17,366 bases of DNA from Clostridia bacterium. GTDB taxonomy: Bacteria; Bacillota; Clostridia; Oscillospirales; CAG-272. Shown here piece by piece: positions 6,254-13,858 of this stretch. Both the position numbers and the translations under genes were made by a program. Position 1 is the stretch's first letter; each line of letters begins with the position of its first letter. The notes beneath the pieces were generated by a model, which worked only from the letters and a program-made list of their open reading frames with translations, had not been told where the DNA came from and ran no database searches. The stretch covers positions 1 through 17,366 of the forward strand of contig CAADYN010000296.1 of assembly GCA_900753285.1 (NCBI GenBank), written 5' to 3'.

Positions 6254-6598
6254 ATGCCTTATATTGAACTGAAAACAAACATCGCCCTCACACACGAAAA
6301 AGAAGACTTTTTAAAAAGCAAAATAGCCGACGTGCTTGCGTCCTCATTCCCCGGAAAAACCGAAAACTGGCTCATGGTTCGCTTTGACCGTCGTTCCGAG
6401 ATGTATTTCGGCGGCTCCGAAGCTCCCTGCATGATGATTGACGTCTCGATTTTCGGCAAGCAGGATAAGTCAGGCTACGACAAAATGACCGCGGCGGCTT
6501 GCGAGCTTATCGAAAAGGAATGCGGCATCCCCTCCGACAGAGTTTACATCAAGTACACCGAATACGACAAATGGGGCTGGAACGGCAGCAATTTCTAA
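6254..6598 (+). CDS. MIF-family protein (phenylpyruvate/dopachrome tautomerase-like)
   Basis: A 114-residue protein, the usual length for macrophage migration inhibitory factor (MIF) homologues. It keeps the catalytic N-terminal Pro2 (Pro1 after Met removal), a Lys at 35 matching MIF Lys32, the FGGSEAPC motif (52-59), DRVYI (95-99) and the C-terminal GWNGSNF (108-114). Family members are trimeric tautomerases acting on enol/keto substrates such as phenylpyruvate. The CxxC redox motif of animal MIF is absent (only Cys59 remains), and the active-site Asn97 position appears to be Lys100. No signal peptide: cytoplasmic unless released by other routes. AAGGAAG lies 6 nt before the ATG. Physiological substrate unknown. 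It is divergent from the metal-uptake operon and precedes a flavin-reductase-like gene by 74 nt. Confidence 0.88.
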   Translation: MPYIELKTNIALTHEKEDFLKSKIADVLASSFPGKTENWLMVRFDRRSEMYFGGSEAPCMMIDVSIFGKQDKSGYDKMTAAACELIEKECGIPSDRVYIKYTEYDKWGWNGSNF

Positions 6599-6660
6599 TT
6601 GCACAATTTCTGATTGTTGAATTTCTAATTGCAGTAATTTTCAATTGTCGAATTTTTAAC
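6590..6660. repeat. Short tandem repeat, about 4.6 copies of a 15-16 bp unit
   Basis: The unit is close to AATTTCTAATTGYNN. Copies: 6590-6604, 6605-6619, 6620-6635, 6636-6650 and a partial at 6651-6660. The first and third copies share 14 identical bases 30 nt apart. The array begins in the last codons of the MIF-like gene, supplies its stop codon, and ends just before the ribosome binding site of the next gene. Confidence 0.8.
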
Positions 6661-6672
6661 TAAGGAGACTGT

Positions 6673-7209
6673 ATGAACGAACTGAAGCATATCGAACCGA
6701 CCGAAATCGCCGAGAACAACATAAAGCTCATTGGCAAGGACTGGATGCTCGTGACATCAGCCGACCGCGATGGTTCTCTCGAATGCGGCAAGGACTACAA
6801 CACGATGACCGCAAGCTGGGGCGGAACAGGTTTCCTCTGGAACACGCCGGTTGCATTCGTGTTCGTCCGTCCGCAGAGGCACACATTTGAGTTCACCGAA
6901 AGAAACGACCGCATAACGCTCTCATTCTTTGACGAAAGCTATCGAAAGGCGCTGTCGTTCTGCGGAAAATACAGCGGACGCGACTACGACAAGGCTAAGG
7001 AATGCGCTCTCACTCCGGCTTTTGACATGACCGAACACGGACGCGCGGTGTGGTTTAGTGAAGCAAAGCTCGTGCTGAAAACGAGAAAGCTCTACGCCGA
7101 CTTCATCTCGCCCGAGAAAATGACTGACCTTTATCCGATGTACACCTACGCCGAGCGCGATTTTCACAAAATGTACATATGTGAGATAGAGGAAGCGCTC
7201 TCAAAGTAA
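6673..7209 (+). CDS. Flavin reductase-like (FMN-binding split-barrel) protein
   Basis: A 178-residue cytoplasmic protein of the flavin reductase-like domain family. It has the FMN-contacting stretch YNTMTASWG (42-50), the VRPQRHTFEF segment (65-74) and a downstream SFFDESYRKALSFCG region (84-98) typical of clostridial members. ERDFHKMYICEI (161-172) forms the last strand. Such proteins bind FMN and either reduce free flavin or act as small flavoproteins. The partner is not evident here. AAGGAG lies 6 nt before the ATG. It sits 74 nt after the MIF-like gene with only a repeat between, so the two may share a transcript, which ends at the hairpin at 7247. Substrate unknown. Confidence 0.85.
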   Translation: MNELKHIEPTEIAENNIKLIGKDWMLVTSADRDGSLECGKDYNTMTASWGGTGFLWNTPVAFVFVRPQRHTFEFTERNDRITLSFFDESYRKALSFCGKYSGRDYDKAKECALTPAFDMTEHGRAVWFSEAKLVLKTRKLYADFISPEKMTDLYPMYTYAERDFHKMYICEIEEALSK

Positions 7210-7246
7210 CACCTCGGCACAACCCGCAAAACAACCTAAAACGATT

Positions 7247-7306
7247 CTCCGGCAAACCCATGATACTGCAAATATCGCAATATTTTGGGTGCGTCGGAGT
7301 TTTTTT
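7247..7306 (+). terminator. Rho-independent terminator after the flavin reductase-like gene
   Basis: CTCCGGC (7247-7253) pairs with GTCGGAG (7293-7299) including one G-U pair. Beyond a small internal loop, ACCCA (7256-7260) pairs with TGGGT (7286-7290), and an apical AAATAT/ATATTT stem (7270-7275/7280-7285) caps it. Seven T's follow (7300-7306). The 303-nt gap between genes (7210-7512) holds this terminator, the next promoter and its leader. Confidence 0.8.
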
Positions 7307-7374
7307 CGTCATTTCGCACAATTTTGACCTTAAATAACTTACATTCCGAACACCGTTTTGTTGTCTCAAGTCTA

Positions 7375-7403
7375 TTGCAATCTGATTTTTTTTGTTGTAT
7401 AAT
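7375..7403 (+). promoter_or_regulatory. Promoter of the EF-G-like gene
   Basis: TTGCAA (7375-7380), a 17-bp spacer and TATAAT (7398-7403). Transcription would start near 7410, giving a leader of about 100 nt before the ATG at 7513. Confidence 0.8.
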
Positions 7404-7409
7404 GGGAGA

Positions 7410-7469
7410 GGTGAGTTTTGTTAAATCACACAGTATATTTCATCTCACCCGTTCAACTTTTGAACAAAA
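7410..7469 (+). other. Structured 5' leader of the EF-G-like gene
   Basis: GGTGAG (7410-7415) can pair with CTCACC (7444-7449). A separate hairpin GTTCAA-ctt-TTGAAC lies at 7451-7465. TTTTGTT (7416-7422) can also pair with AACAAAA (7463-7469), which crosses the first stem and competes with the second. This allows a pseudoknot or two alternative folds. No T-run follows, so it is not an obvious attenuator. Confidence 0.4.
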
Positions 7470-7512
7470 TCATGTTGTATTTAATTTTCACTTTACATAT
7501 AAGGAGACAAAA

Positions 7513-9585
7513 ATGGCAGAGATCACAACCAAAAACATTCGCAACGTCGTTCTGCTCGGTCACGGCGGATCCGGCAAGACTTCCATAGCAGAAGCGGCAT
7601 TGTATCTTACAAAAGGAACCGACAGACTCGGCAAGACCACGGCGGGAAACACAGTCTGCGACTACGACCCCGAAGAAATCAAGCGCGGATTTTCTCTTAC
7701 GCTTTCACTCGCTCCCGTTATGTGGGAAACCTCTAAGATAAACTTTATCGACACCCCCGGCTTTTTTGATTTTTCTGGCGAAGTTGACGCGGCTGTACGT
7801 GTGGCTGACGCGGCTGTTATCGCCCTCGACGGAAAAGCAGGCGTTGAAGTAGGCGCTGAAATCGCATGGGACAAGGCTCAGGAAGCTAAGATTCCCTGCG
7901 CTTTCTTCGTAAACAAGTGCGACGACCCTGACGCAGACTTTGAAAAAGTATTTAACGAGCTTCACGAAAAGTTCGGCGCGGCTGTCTGCCCTCTTCTCGT
8001 TCCCGTAAAGAACGGCAAGGACGTTAAGTTCCTCAACCTTATCTCCCGCGAAGCATACACATTCGACGCAAGCGGCAAGAGAACTAACGCTCCTTTCAAC
8101 TCCGACGACGAAGACATAGCTGCCGGATACACAGACACGCTCAACGAAGCTCTTGCGCAGACAAGCGAAGAACTCCTTGACAAATTCTTTGAAACAGCTG
8201 AAATCACACAGGAAGAAGCGGTTGAAGCTCTCCACCAGGGCATCATCGACGGCAGCATAGTTCCCGTATTCTCCGGCTGCGCTACAAACCTCTGGGGCAT
8301 CACATTCCTTCTTGACACTATTCACGATTCATTCCCGCGCCCGACCGCTAAGAAGGTTGAGCAGATCATCGACGGCGACTCCTTCAAGGACAAGCCCATC
8401 GAAACAAACGGCGAATGCTCACTGTTCGTATTCAAGACCATCGCCGACCCGTTCGTTGGTAAGATGACATTCTTCAAGGTAATGAGCGGCACACTCACAA
8501 ACGACCTCACAATGAAGAACGTTACATCCGGCACGACGGAAAAGATGGCTCACATTTACACCATGCGCGGCAAGAAGCAGACCGAAGTTACATCTCTCTG
8601 CTGCGGCGACATCGGCATGATAGCAAAGCTCGCAGGAACAAACACAAACGATACACTCACCGTTTCCTCCGACTTTGAATACAGAAAGATCGCTTTCCCG
8701 CATCCTTACTACACAATGGCAATCACTCCCGCTGCAAAGGGCGACGAAGACAAGATTTCCACCGGTATCGCTCGTCTTCTTGAAGAAGATAAGACTCTCG
8801 CATACGAAAACAACGCCGAAACAAAGCAGATGACAATTTCCGGTCTCGGAGATATGCAGCTTGACGTTCTCGTTGCAAGAATGAAGTCACGCTACGGCAC
8901 TACCGTTCTTCTCGAAACTCCGAAAATAGCTTACCGCGAAACCATCAAGGGCACGTCCGATGTTGAAGGAAAGCACAAGAAGCAGTCCGGCGGTTCCGGT
9001 CAGTACGGTCACGTTAAGATGAGATTCTCCCATGGCGACGCTGAAGGACTTACATTCACACAGTCCGTTGTCGGCGGTACCGTTCCGAAGAACTTCTATC
9101 CCGCAGTTGAAAAGGGACTTCTCGAAGCTATGACAAAGGGTGTTCTTGCAGGATATCCCGTAGTTAACCTCGCGGCAGACCTTTACGACGGTTCTTACCA
9201 CCCGGTTGACTCCAACGAAATCTCCTTCAAGCTCGCAGCCCGTCTTGCTTATAAGGAAGGTCTCCCGAAGGCTAAGCCTATTCTTCTCGAACCTATCGGA
9301 TCACTCAAGGTTACAGTTCCCGATTCTCTCGTTGGTGACGTTATCGGCGACCTCAACAAGAGACGCGGTCGTGTGCTCGGTATGAATCCTCACGAAAGAA
9401 AAGCCGGCTACACAGTTCTCGAAGCTGATGTACCGAAGGGCGAAATGACCGACTACACTATTGCTCTCCGCGCTATGTCTCAGGGACGCGGCTCATTCGA
9501 CTTCACAATCGACCGTTACGAAGAAGTTCCCGCATCCGTTGCTCAGAAGATAATCGCTGACGCAAAGGTTGACGCCGAGGACTAA
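7513..9585 (+). CDS. Elongation factor G-like GTPase (EF-G2 type)
   Basis: A 690-residue translational GTPase with the full EF-G domain plan: an N-terminal G domain, then domains II-V. The P-loop is GHGGSGKTS (16-24) instead of AHIDAGKTT, switch I is KRGFSLTLS (57-65), switch II is DTPGFFDF (80-87) instead of DTPGHVDF, and G4 is NKCD (134-137). Domain IV keeps GQYGHV and the tip motif YHPVDSNEISF that reaches the ribosomal A site. These replacements mark the EF-G2/EF-G-like branch, not the main fusA of the str operon, and no rpsL, rpsG or tuf is adjacent. The histidine that normally positions the water for GTP hydrolysis is Phe here. I chose ATG 7513 (AAGGAG 6 nt upstream) over a longer upstream frame crossing the promoter. 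Its exact role, as translocase, recycling factor or sole EF-G, is open. Confidence 0.92.
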   Translation: MAEITTKNIRNVVLLGHGGSGKTSIAEAALYLTKGTDRLGKTTAGNTVCDYDPEEIKRGFSLTLSLAPVMWETSKINFIDTPGFFDFSGEVDAAVRVADAAVIALDGKAGVEVGAEIAWDKAQEAKIPCAFFVNKCDDPDADFEKVFNELHEKFGAAVCPLLVPVKNGKDVKFLNLISREAYTFDASGKRTNAPFNSDDEDIAAGYTDTLNEALAQTSEELLDKFFETAEITQEEAVEALHQGIIDGSIVPVFSGCATNLWGITFLLDTIHDSFPRPTAKKVEQIIDGDSFKDKPIETNGECSLFVFKTIADPFVGKMTFFKVMSGTLTNDLTMKNVTSGTTEKMAHIYTMRGKKQTEVTSLCCGDIGMIAKLAGTNTNDTLTVSSDFEYRKIAFPHPYYTMAITPAAKGDEDKISTGIARLLEEDKTLAYENNAETKQMTISGLGDMQLDVLVARMKSRYGTTVLLETPKIAYRETIKGTSDVEGKHKKQSGGSGQYGHVKMRFSHGDAEGLTFTQSVVGGTVPKNFYPAVEKGLLEAMTKGVLAGYPVVNLAADLYDGSYHPVDSNEISFKLAARLAYKEGLPKAKPILLEPIGSLKVTVPDSLVGDVIGDLNKRRGRVLGMNPHERKAGYTVLEADVPKGEMTDYTIALRAMSQGRGSFDFTIDRYEEVPASVAQKIIADAKVDAED

Positions 9586-9604
9586 ATCTTTTAAACAGAA
9601 TAAT

Positions 9605-9648
9605 AAAACAGGACTTAATGATTTCTGAAATCACAAGTCCTGTTTTTT
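9605..9648. terminator. Bidirectional terminator between the EF-G-like and kinase genes
   Basis: A perfect 12-bp stem, AAAACAGGACTT (9605-9616) with AAGTCCTGTTTT (9635-9646), is capped by an inner GATTT-ctg-AAATC hairpin (9620-9632). T-rich tracts lie on both sides, so it serves the convergent plus-strand EF-G-like gene and the minus-strand histidine kinase. Confidence 0.9.
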
Positions 9649-9650
9649 GT

Positions 9651-11117
9651 TTATTTGTTGTCTGGAGCTTCATCGGCAGTCTTGAGCTTGAACCAGAAGT
9701 TGCTGCCCTCACCAACCTTGCTCTTCACGCCGAACTGCGCTCCGTGGAGCAGGAGAATGTTCTTGACTATCGAAAGTCCGAGTCCCGTTCCGATATTCGC
9801 ACGCTTGTGGAAGTCGTTCACCTTGTAGTATCTCTCCCACACCATCGGAAGCTGATCCTCGGGTATGCCGATTCCGTGGTCTATGACTTCAAGAAGCACC
9901 TCGCCGTTCTCTACCGTTTGCCTGATTATTACGGTTTTGTCCTCTCCGGCATAGTTAACGGCGTTTCCGATGAGGTTGTAGATGACCTGCAATATTCTCT
10001 GCTCGTCCGCGTTCACAAATATGTCCCTGTCACTCTCGAACTTTATCGTGTAGCCGTCCTTCTCACGCAGCTTTGCGTATCTTTCAATCGTCGTTCTGAT
10101 AACGTTTGTGAGGTTGAAGTGCGTGACGTTCAGCTTCTGCGTACCGTTTTGGTATCGGCTGACCTCGAGCATATCGTTTACAAGTGTAGTTAGACGGTTC
10201 GTTTCATCAATGACTATCTGCATATTCTCCGGCGTAGCTTCTCCGGGGAGGTCGCGCATTGCCTCGGTATATCCCGCAATCATCGTAAGCGGAGTTCTGA
10301 GGTCGTGCGAGACGTTGGCGATGAGATCCTTCTGCATTTTGTCAAGTCTCGACAGCTCATACGCAGCTTTGTTCAGCGCCGCCGAAAGATTTACGGTTTC
10401 CGTGCAGTTTCCGCCGTCGAAGTTTACGTTATAGTCGCCGAGTGCCAGCTTTGCCGCTTCTCCGCTCATCTCGCGTATCGGCTTGGACATATGATTTGAA
10501 AGGATAAGAGACAGCACAACGGCAAGCACGACAAGCACGATGCTGATATAGATAAGCTCGATACGGATTGTAGTAACCGTTGAGTCAAGCGGAATAAGCT
10601 CCGTGTTGAACAGCATGAGCAGCTCTCTGCCGTCGTTTTTGTCTATAACCTTCGCGAAAATCACGTTTTCACTGACTTCATCGGCGTCGCGTGAGAACAT
10701 CTGCCCGAGAGAAACCTCATCCATTGTCTCCCCGCCGTCGCTTAACGCTTTCTGGTAGAGGGAATTTAACAGATGCGGGCTGCCGATATTGTGGATGAAG
10801 CAGAAGGAGTTCAGGTGCTGCTCCACGACGCGCGTTCCGGTTTTCTCCTGTCCGTTTGATGATATCTCATAGACGGATATGCAGATACCGCTTTTTGATG
10901 AAGCAAGACCGGCAGCGTCGTCAAGGACAGTGTAGTCCTCCGTCGTGTCGCTCATGGCAGCTTCAGTCACCTCGGAGGCGCATTTTTTGAGGTCGCGCAG
11001 CTTCAGAGAACGGTAAACATCTCCGAGAAGCACCGTCTGGAAGAACCACAGCACCGCTATAACTATCGCGCCGAAGAGAAGAAACGCGAGAAGCAGCTTT
11101 CCTTTCATGCTCGACAT
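9651..11117 (-). CDS. Membrane sensor histidine kinase (VicK/PhoR-like)
   Basis: About 488 residues from the ATG at 11117. Layout: a membrane helix (about 7-31), an extracytoplasmic sensor region of about 155 residues, a second helix (about 187-207), HAMP (about 208-236), HisKA with the phospho-accepting His271 in NVSHDLRTPL, then the ATPase domain with N-box NLIGNAVNYA (381-390), G1 DHGIGIP (413-419) and G2 GTGLGLSIVK (443-452). It should phosphorylate the response regulator encoded immediately upstream. The start is uncertain: no strong ribosome binding site precedes the ATGs at 11117 or 11108, and an in-frame TTG at 11174 inside the regulator gene has a GAGGGGAG almost touching it. The signal is unknown; the neighbouring HtrA protease and carboxypeptidase suggest envelope stress. 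Confidence 0.9.
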   Translation of the reverse strand: MSSMKGKLLLAFLLFGAIVIAVLWFFQTVLLGDVYRSLKLRDLKKCASEVTEAAMSDTTEDYTVLDDAAGLASSKSGICISVYEISSNGQEKTGTRVVEQHLNSFCFIHNIGSPHLLNSLYQKALSDGGETMDEVSLGQMFSRDADEVSENVIFAKVIDKNDGRELLMLFNTELIPLDSTVTTIRIELIYISIVLVVLAVVLSLILSNHMSKPIREMSGEAAKLALGDYNVNFDGGNCTETVNLSAALNKAAYELSRLDKMQKDLIANVSHDLRTPLTMIAGYTEAMRDLPGEATPENMQIVIDETNRLTTLVNDMLEVSRYQNGTQKLNVTHFNLTNVIRTTIERYAKLREKDGYTIKFESDRDIFVNADEQRILQVIYNLIGNAVNYAGEDKTVIIRQTVENGEVLLEVIDHGIGIPEDQLPMVWERYYKVNDFHKRANIGTGLGLSIVKNILLLHGAQFGVKSKVGEGSNFWFKLKTADEAPDNK

Positions 11118-11142
11118 ATGTTCAGACGGCGCACTTTTATGC

Positions 11143-11847
11143 TTATTTTCTGTCCGGGTCAAAACGATATCCAACTCCCCTCAAGGTCACGATATAGTCG
11201 GCGTACTTTCCGAGACTCTTTCTGAGCAGCTTTATGTGAGTATCAAGAGTTCTGTCGTCGCCGAAATAATCGTATCCCCAAACCTCGCTTATCAGCTTGT
11301 CCCTGGTGAGCGCGATATTCTTGTTTTTAATCATGTAGAAGAACAGGTCGTATTCCTTAGGTGTCATCTCAACTCTCTCCCCGTCAACGTAAACGATACG
11401 CGCGGTGAGGTCAGCCTTGAGTCCGCCGTCCGCGAATGACACTATCTCGTTCTTCGGCTCTTCGGGAGCTTTGTTGTCCATTCTTCCCGATGTGCGCTTC
11501 ATCACGGCGTCAACTCTGAGCATAAGCTCCTTCGGGGAGAACGGCTTTACAACATAGTCGTCTATGCCAAGCTCGAATCCGTTTATCTTATCGTATTCTT
11601 CTCCGCGCGCCGAGAGCATGATTATCGGGATGTTTGAAAACTTTCTGATTTCGCGGCAGGCTGAGAATCCGTCAAGCTCCGGCATCATAATATCAATTAT
11701 CATAATGTCGAACTTCTCTTCACGGCACAGCTTGACCGCCTCCATTCCGTCCTTCGCCTCGGTAACGGTATGTCCTTCAAACACGGCATATTTCGCTATG
11801 AGCCGTCTTATCATTTCCTCGTCGTCGACTACAAGAATCTTATACAT
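11143..11847 (-). CDS. OmpR/PhoB-family response regulator
   Basis: A 234-residue two-domain regulator. The receiver domain has the acidic pair Asp8/Asp9, the phosphorylation site Asp52 (IIDIMMPELDG), Ser79 and Lys101 (VVKPF). The C-terminal winged-helix domain includes LTRDKLISEVWG and the wing TLRGVGYRF. It is a DNA-binding transcription factor activated by the downstream kinase, whose ATG lies 25 nt past this stop. AGGAGC precedes the ATG at 11847 by about 6 nt. No convincing promoter is seen in the 88 nt upstream, which contain an inverted repeat, so it may be transcribed from the htrA promoter. Targets are unknown. Confidence 0.94.
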   Translation of the reverse strand: MYKILVVDDEEMIRRLIAKYAVFEGHTVTEAKDGMEAVKLCREEKFDIMIIDIMMPELDGFSACREIRKFSNIPIIMLSARGEEYDKINGFELGIDDYVVKPFSPKELMLRVDAVMKRTSGRMDNKAPEEPKNEIVSFADGGLKADLTARIVYVDGERVEMTPKEYDLFFYMIKNKNIALTRDKLISEVWGYDYFGDDRTLDTHIKLLRKSLGKYADYIVTLRGVGYRFDPDRK

Positions 11848-11881
11848 ATTGCTGCTCCTTTTTCCGTCTTATAATACGCAT

Positions 11882-11912
11882 GAGAAGGGGTACTTATTCA
11901 GCATCCCTTCCC
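11882..11912. other. Inverted repeat between htrA and the response regulator
   Basis: Arms of 12 nt (11882-11893 and 11901-11912) pair with one mismatch and two G-U pairs in the minus-strand transcript, around a 7-nt loop; the core is GAAGGG/CCCTTC. No U-run follows on the minus strand, so it is not a typical terminator. It may be a leaky terminator, a processing site, or an operator for the regulator. Confidence 0.55.
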
Positions 11913-11935
11913 AATGTAATGTTAATTTTTATTTA

Positions 11936-13678
11936 TCAGTTTCCGAAATAGCTGCCGTTATAATTATTTGCGCTTGTTCCGGTGGTTTCGGACTGGTTGT
12001 TTTCGCTGAACTCAATGTTATTGCTTGTGTCGGGAACCTTCTCGAAGCACTTTACTTCAACTTCCATGAGCTTGCCGTCACGTTCAATCTGGAATGTCAG
12101 CTTGTCGCCTACGGATGCGCTTGTTACATAAGACTTTATCTCGGATACTGTAGATACCGTATTGCCGTTTACAGCTACAACTCTGTCGCCGGGCTTTAAC
12201 ACATCGTCATTGTAACCCTTTGTAAGGCTGTCGACATAAACGCCGGCTTTGATGTTATAATAGAAGTAGAAGCTGTTGGAGCTTACCTCGGAGAAAGATA
12301 CGCCTATCATAGTCTTGCCGCGAACGTAGCCGTATTCAAGGAGCTGTTCGGAGACATTGAGCGCTTCGTTTACCGGAATAGCGAATCCGAGTCCTTCAAT
12401 ACCCGTACCGCTTGACTTTGCGTTGACTATGCCGATAAGCTGACCCTTCATGTTGAACATACCGCCGCCAGAGTTACCGGGGTTTACGGCAGCGTTTGTC
12501 TGGATGAGGTTCATCTTAACGCCGTTTACTTCGATTTCACGCTGTGTTGCGCTGACGATACCGTTTGTTACAGTGCCGCCAAGCTCGCCGAGAGGATTGC
12601 CTACGACCATAACATCTTCGCCGACAGCAAGGTCGTCACTGTTGCCGCACTGAGCCGCTGTAAGACCCGTAGCTTCAATCTTGATTATAGCGATATCGGC
12701 TTCGGAGTCGTAACCTACAACGGACGCATCGTATTCGTCGCCGCTTGTAAGTCTAACGGTGATGCTGTCTGCAACCGCGCCTGTGTCTTCATCGGTGATA
12801 ACATGGCAGTTTGTGATGATGTAGCCGTCGGTGGAGATGATAACGCCCGAACCTGCGCCCTGCTGAACGTAGTTGTACCAGCCGCGGGAGGTGGAGGAGT
12901 ATTCGGTGTTAATCTCAACTACGGAATCCTTAACCATAGCCGCGACCTGAGCCGTTGTGTATGTGCTGTCGTCGCCTGTCGAGGTCTTTACTTCGTCGAC
13001 GCTTCTGTAAATCACAACGTTGCCGCCGTTTGAGTTAGCAGTGGAAGCGGGAGTGGATGTACTGCCGTCAGTAGTTACTGTAGGTTCTGATACATTTCTC
13101 GACGCGAGCATTGCACTGCCGTATCCTATACCGCCGGAGAGGAGAACCGAAAGCGCAACCACTGCCGCAAGAGCACCGCGGGTTACCGGCTTTGACTTCT
13201 TTTCCTTCTTAGCCTTGGGAGCGTTCGGTGTGTAAGAAATCTGTCCCTGACTATGGTAAGGTGCGTTGTATGTGTGGCTGTAGTTGTATGCATTTTGCTG
13301 ATTCTGCGGGTTCTGCTGATTCTGCTGAGGATTGTAGCCGTACTGTGAGTTCTGTGTGTACCGGCTGTACTGTCCGTTCGGATTATTGTAGGGGTTCTGC
13401 TGTCCGTTCTGCGCGGACTGGTTGTTCTGTGAGAATCCTTCAAAATACGGGTTTCTCGAATACGGGGACTCTGTGCGGTGGTTTTCGGGAACAGATGTTG
13501 TGCTGTTGTTTACAGGGGACGTGTTGACGTTCTCGTTTGCATCGTGAGTCTGATTCTCGGTGTTCTGTGTGTTTACAGTCTGAGGATTCGTGTTCTGAGA
13601 ATCTGCGTTTACGTTTGTGTTTTCGGTATTGTTGTTCTGCTCGTTCATTTCGTTGTTGTTCATATCAAATTCTTTCAT
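11936..13678 (-). CDS. HtrA/DegP-family serine protease with N/Q-rich cytoplasmic tail
   Basis: A 580-residue S1C protease. Residues 1-160 are a low-complexity Asn/Gln/Thr/Tyr-rich region, followed by a Lys-rich stretch and one membrane helix (about 168-191) that places the rest outside. The trypsin-like domain has His292 (ITNCHVI), Asp328 (EADIAII) and Ser403 (NPGNSGGGMF), and a PDZ domain follows (about 452-547). The C-terminus is again Asn/Ser-rich. It degrades or refolds damaged secreted proteins at the membrane. Start: ATG 13678 with AAAGGTG upstream; a longer TTG start at 13717 lacks a good site. It precedes the two-component genes on the same strand, a pairing reminiscent of B. subtilis CssRS and HtrA, though orthology is not shown. 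Confidence 0.94.
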   Translation of the reverse strand: MKEFDMNNNEMNEQNNNTENTNVNADSQNTNPQTVNTQNTENQTHDANENVNTSPVNNSTTSVPENHRTESPYSRNPYFEGFSQNNQSAQNGQQNPYNNPNGQYSRYTQNSQYGYNPQQNQQNPQNQQNAYNYSHTYNAPYHSQGQISYTPNAPKAKKEKKSKPVTRGALAAVVALSVLLSGGIGYGSAMLASRNVSEPTVTTDGSTSTPASTANSNGGNVVIYRSVDEVKTSTGDDSTYTTAQVAAMVKDSVVEINTEYSSTSRGWYNYVQQGAGSGVIISTDGYIITNCHVITDEDTGAVADSITVRLTSGDEYDASVVGYDSEADIAIIKIEATGLTAAQCGNSDDLAVGEDVMVVGNPLGELGGTVTNGIVSATQREIEVNGVKMNLIQTNAAVNPGNSGGGMFNMKGQLIGIVNAKSSGTGIEGLGFAIPVNEALNVSEQLLEYGYVRGKTMIGVSFSEVSSNSFYFYYNIKAGVYVDSLTKGYNDDVLKPGDRVVAVNGNTVSTVSEIKSYVTSASVGDKLTFQIERDGKLMEVEVKCFEKVPDTSNNIEFSENNQSETTGTSANNYNGSYFGN

Positions 13679-13728
13679 AACATTCACCTTTCTATATCTA
13701 TCTGAAATTTTTATCAAATTATTTATCC

Positions 13729-13761
13729 AACAAGCTTCTCTCTTGTTCTGGCTATATTATA
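13729..13761 (-). promoter_or_regulatory. Possible htrA -10 box with adjacent inverted repeat
   Basis: On the minus strand TATAAT lies at 13761-13756, but no good -35 hexamer is seen 16-18 bp upstream. Just downstream is AACAAG-cttctct-CTTGTT (13729-13747), a 6-bp inverted repeat at about +5 to +25 that could be an operator or a leader hairpin. Confidence 0.35.
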
Positions 13762-13858
13762 TTCCGCCAATGTGACGGGAATTTGATAACGCATGAAATG
13801 TTGGTTGAATTATGAAAGTAACTTCGGCGAACAAACTATCACGGAAAAATGAAACGTC

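Noticed and set aside
7285..7512. An upstream extension of the EF-G-like frame from 7285
   Set aside because: It would cross the preceding terminator, the promoter and the leader; the ATG at 7513 has a strong ribosome binding site and matches the start of relatives.
7705..8325. A 206-codon minus-strand frame inside the EF-G-like gene
   Set aside because: Antisense shadow produced by biased codon use of the EF-G-like gene.
9618..10193. A 191-codon plus-strand frame opposite the histidine kinase
   Set aside because: Antisense to the conserved kinase ATPase domain, and it begins inside the terminator hairpin.
13195..13640. Repetitive TTCTG/GTTCTG-like strings considered as a non-coding repeat or CRISPR-like array
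   Set aside because: They are the reverse complement of Asn/Gln codons in the HtrA tail; there are no regular spacers.
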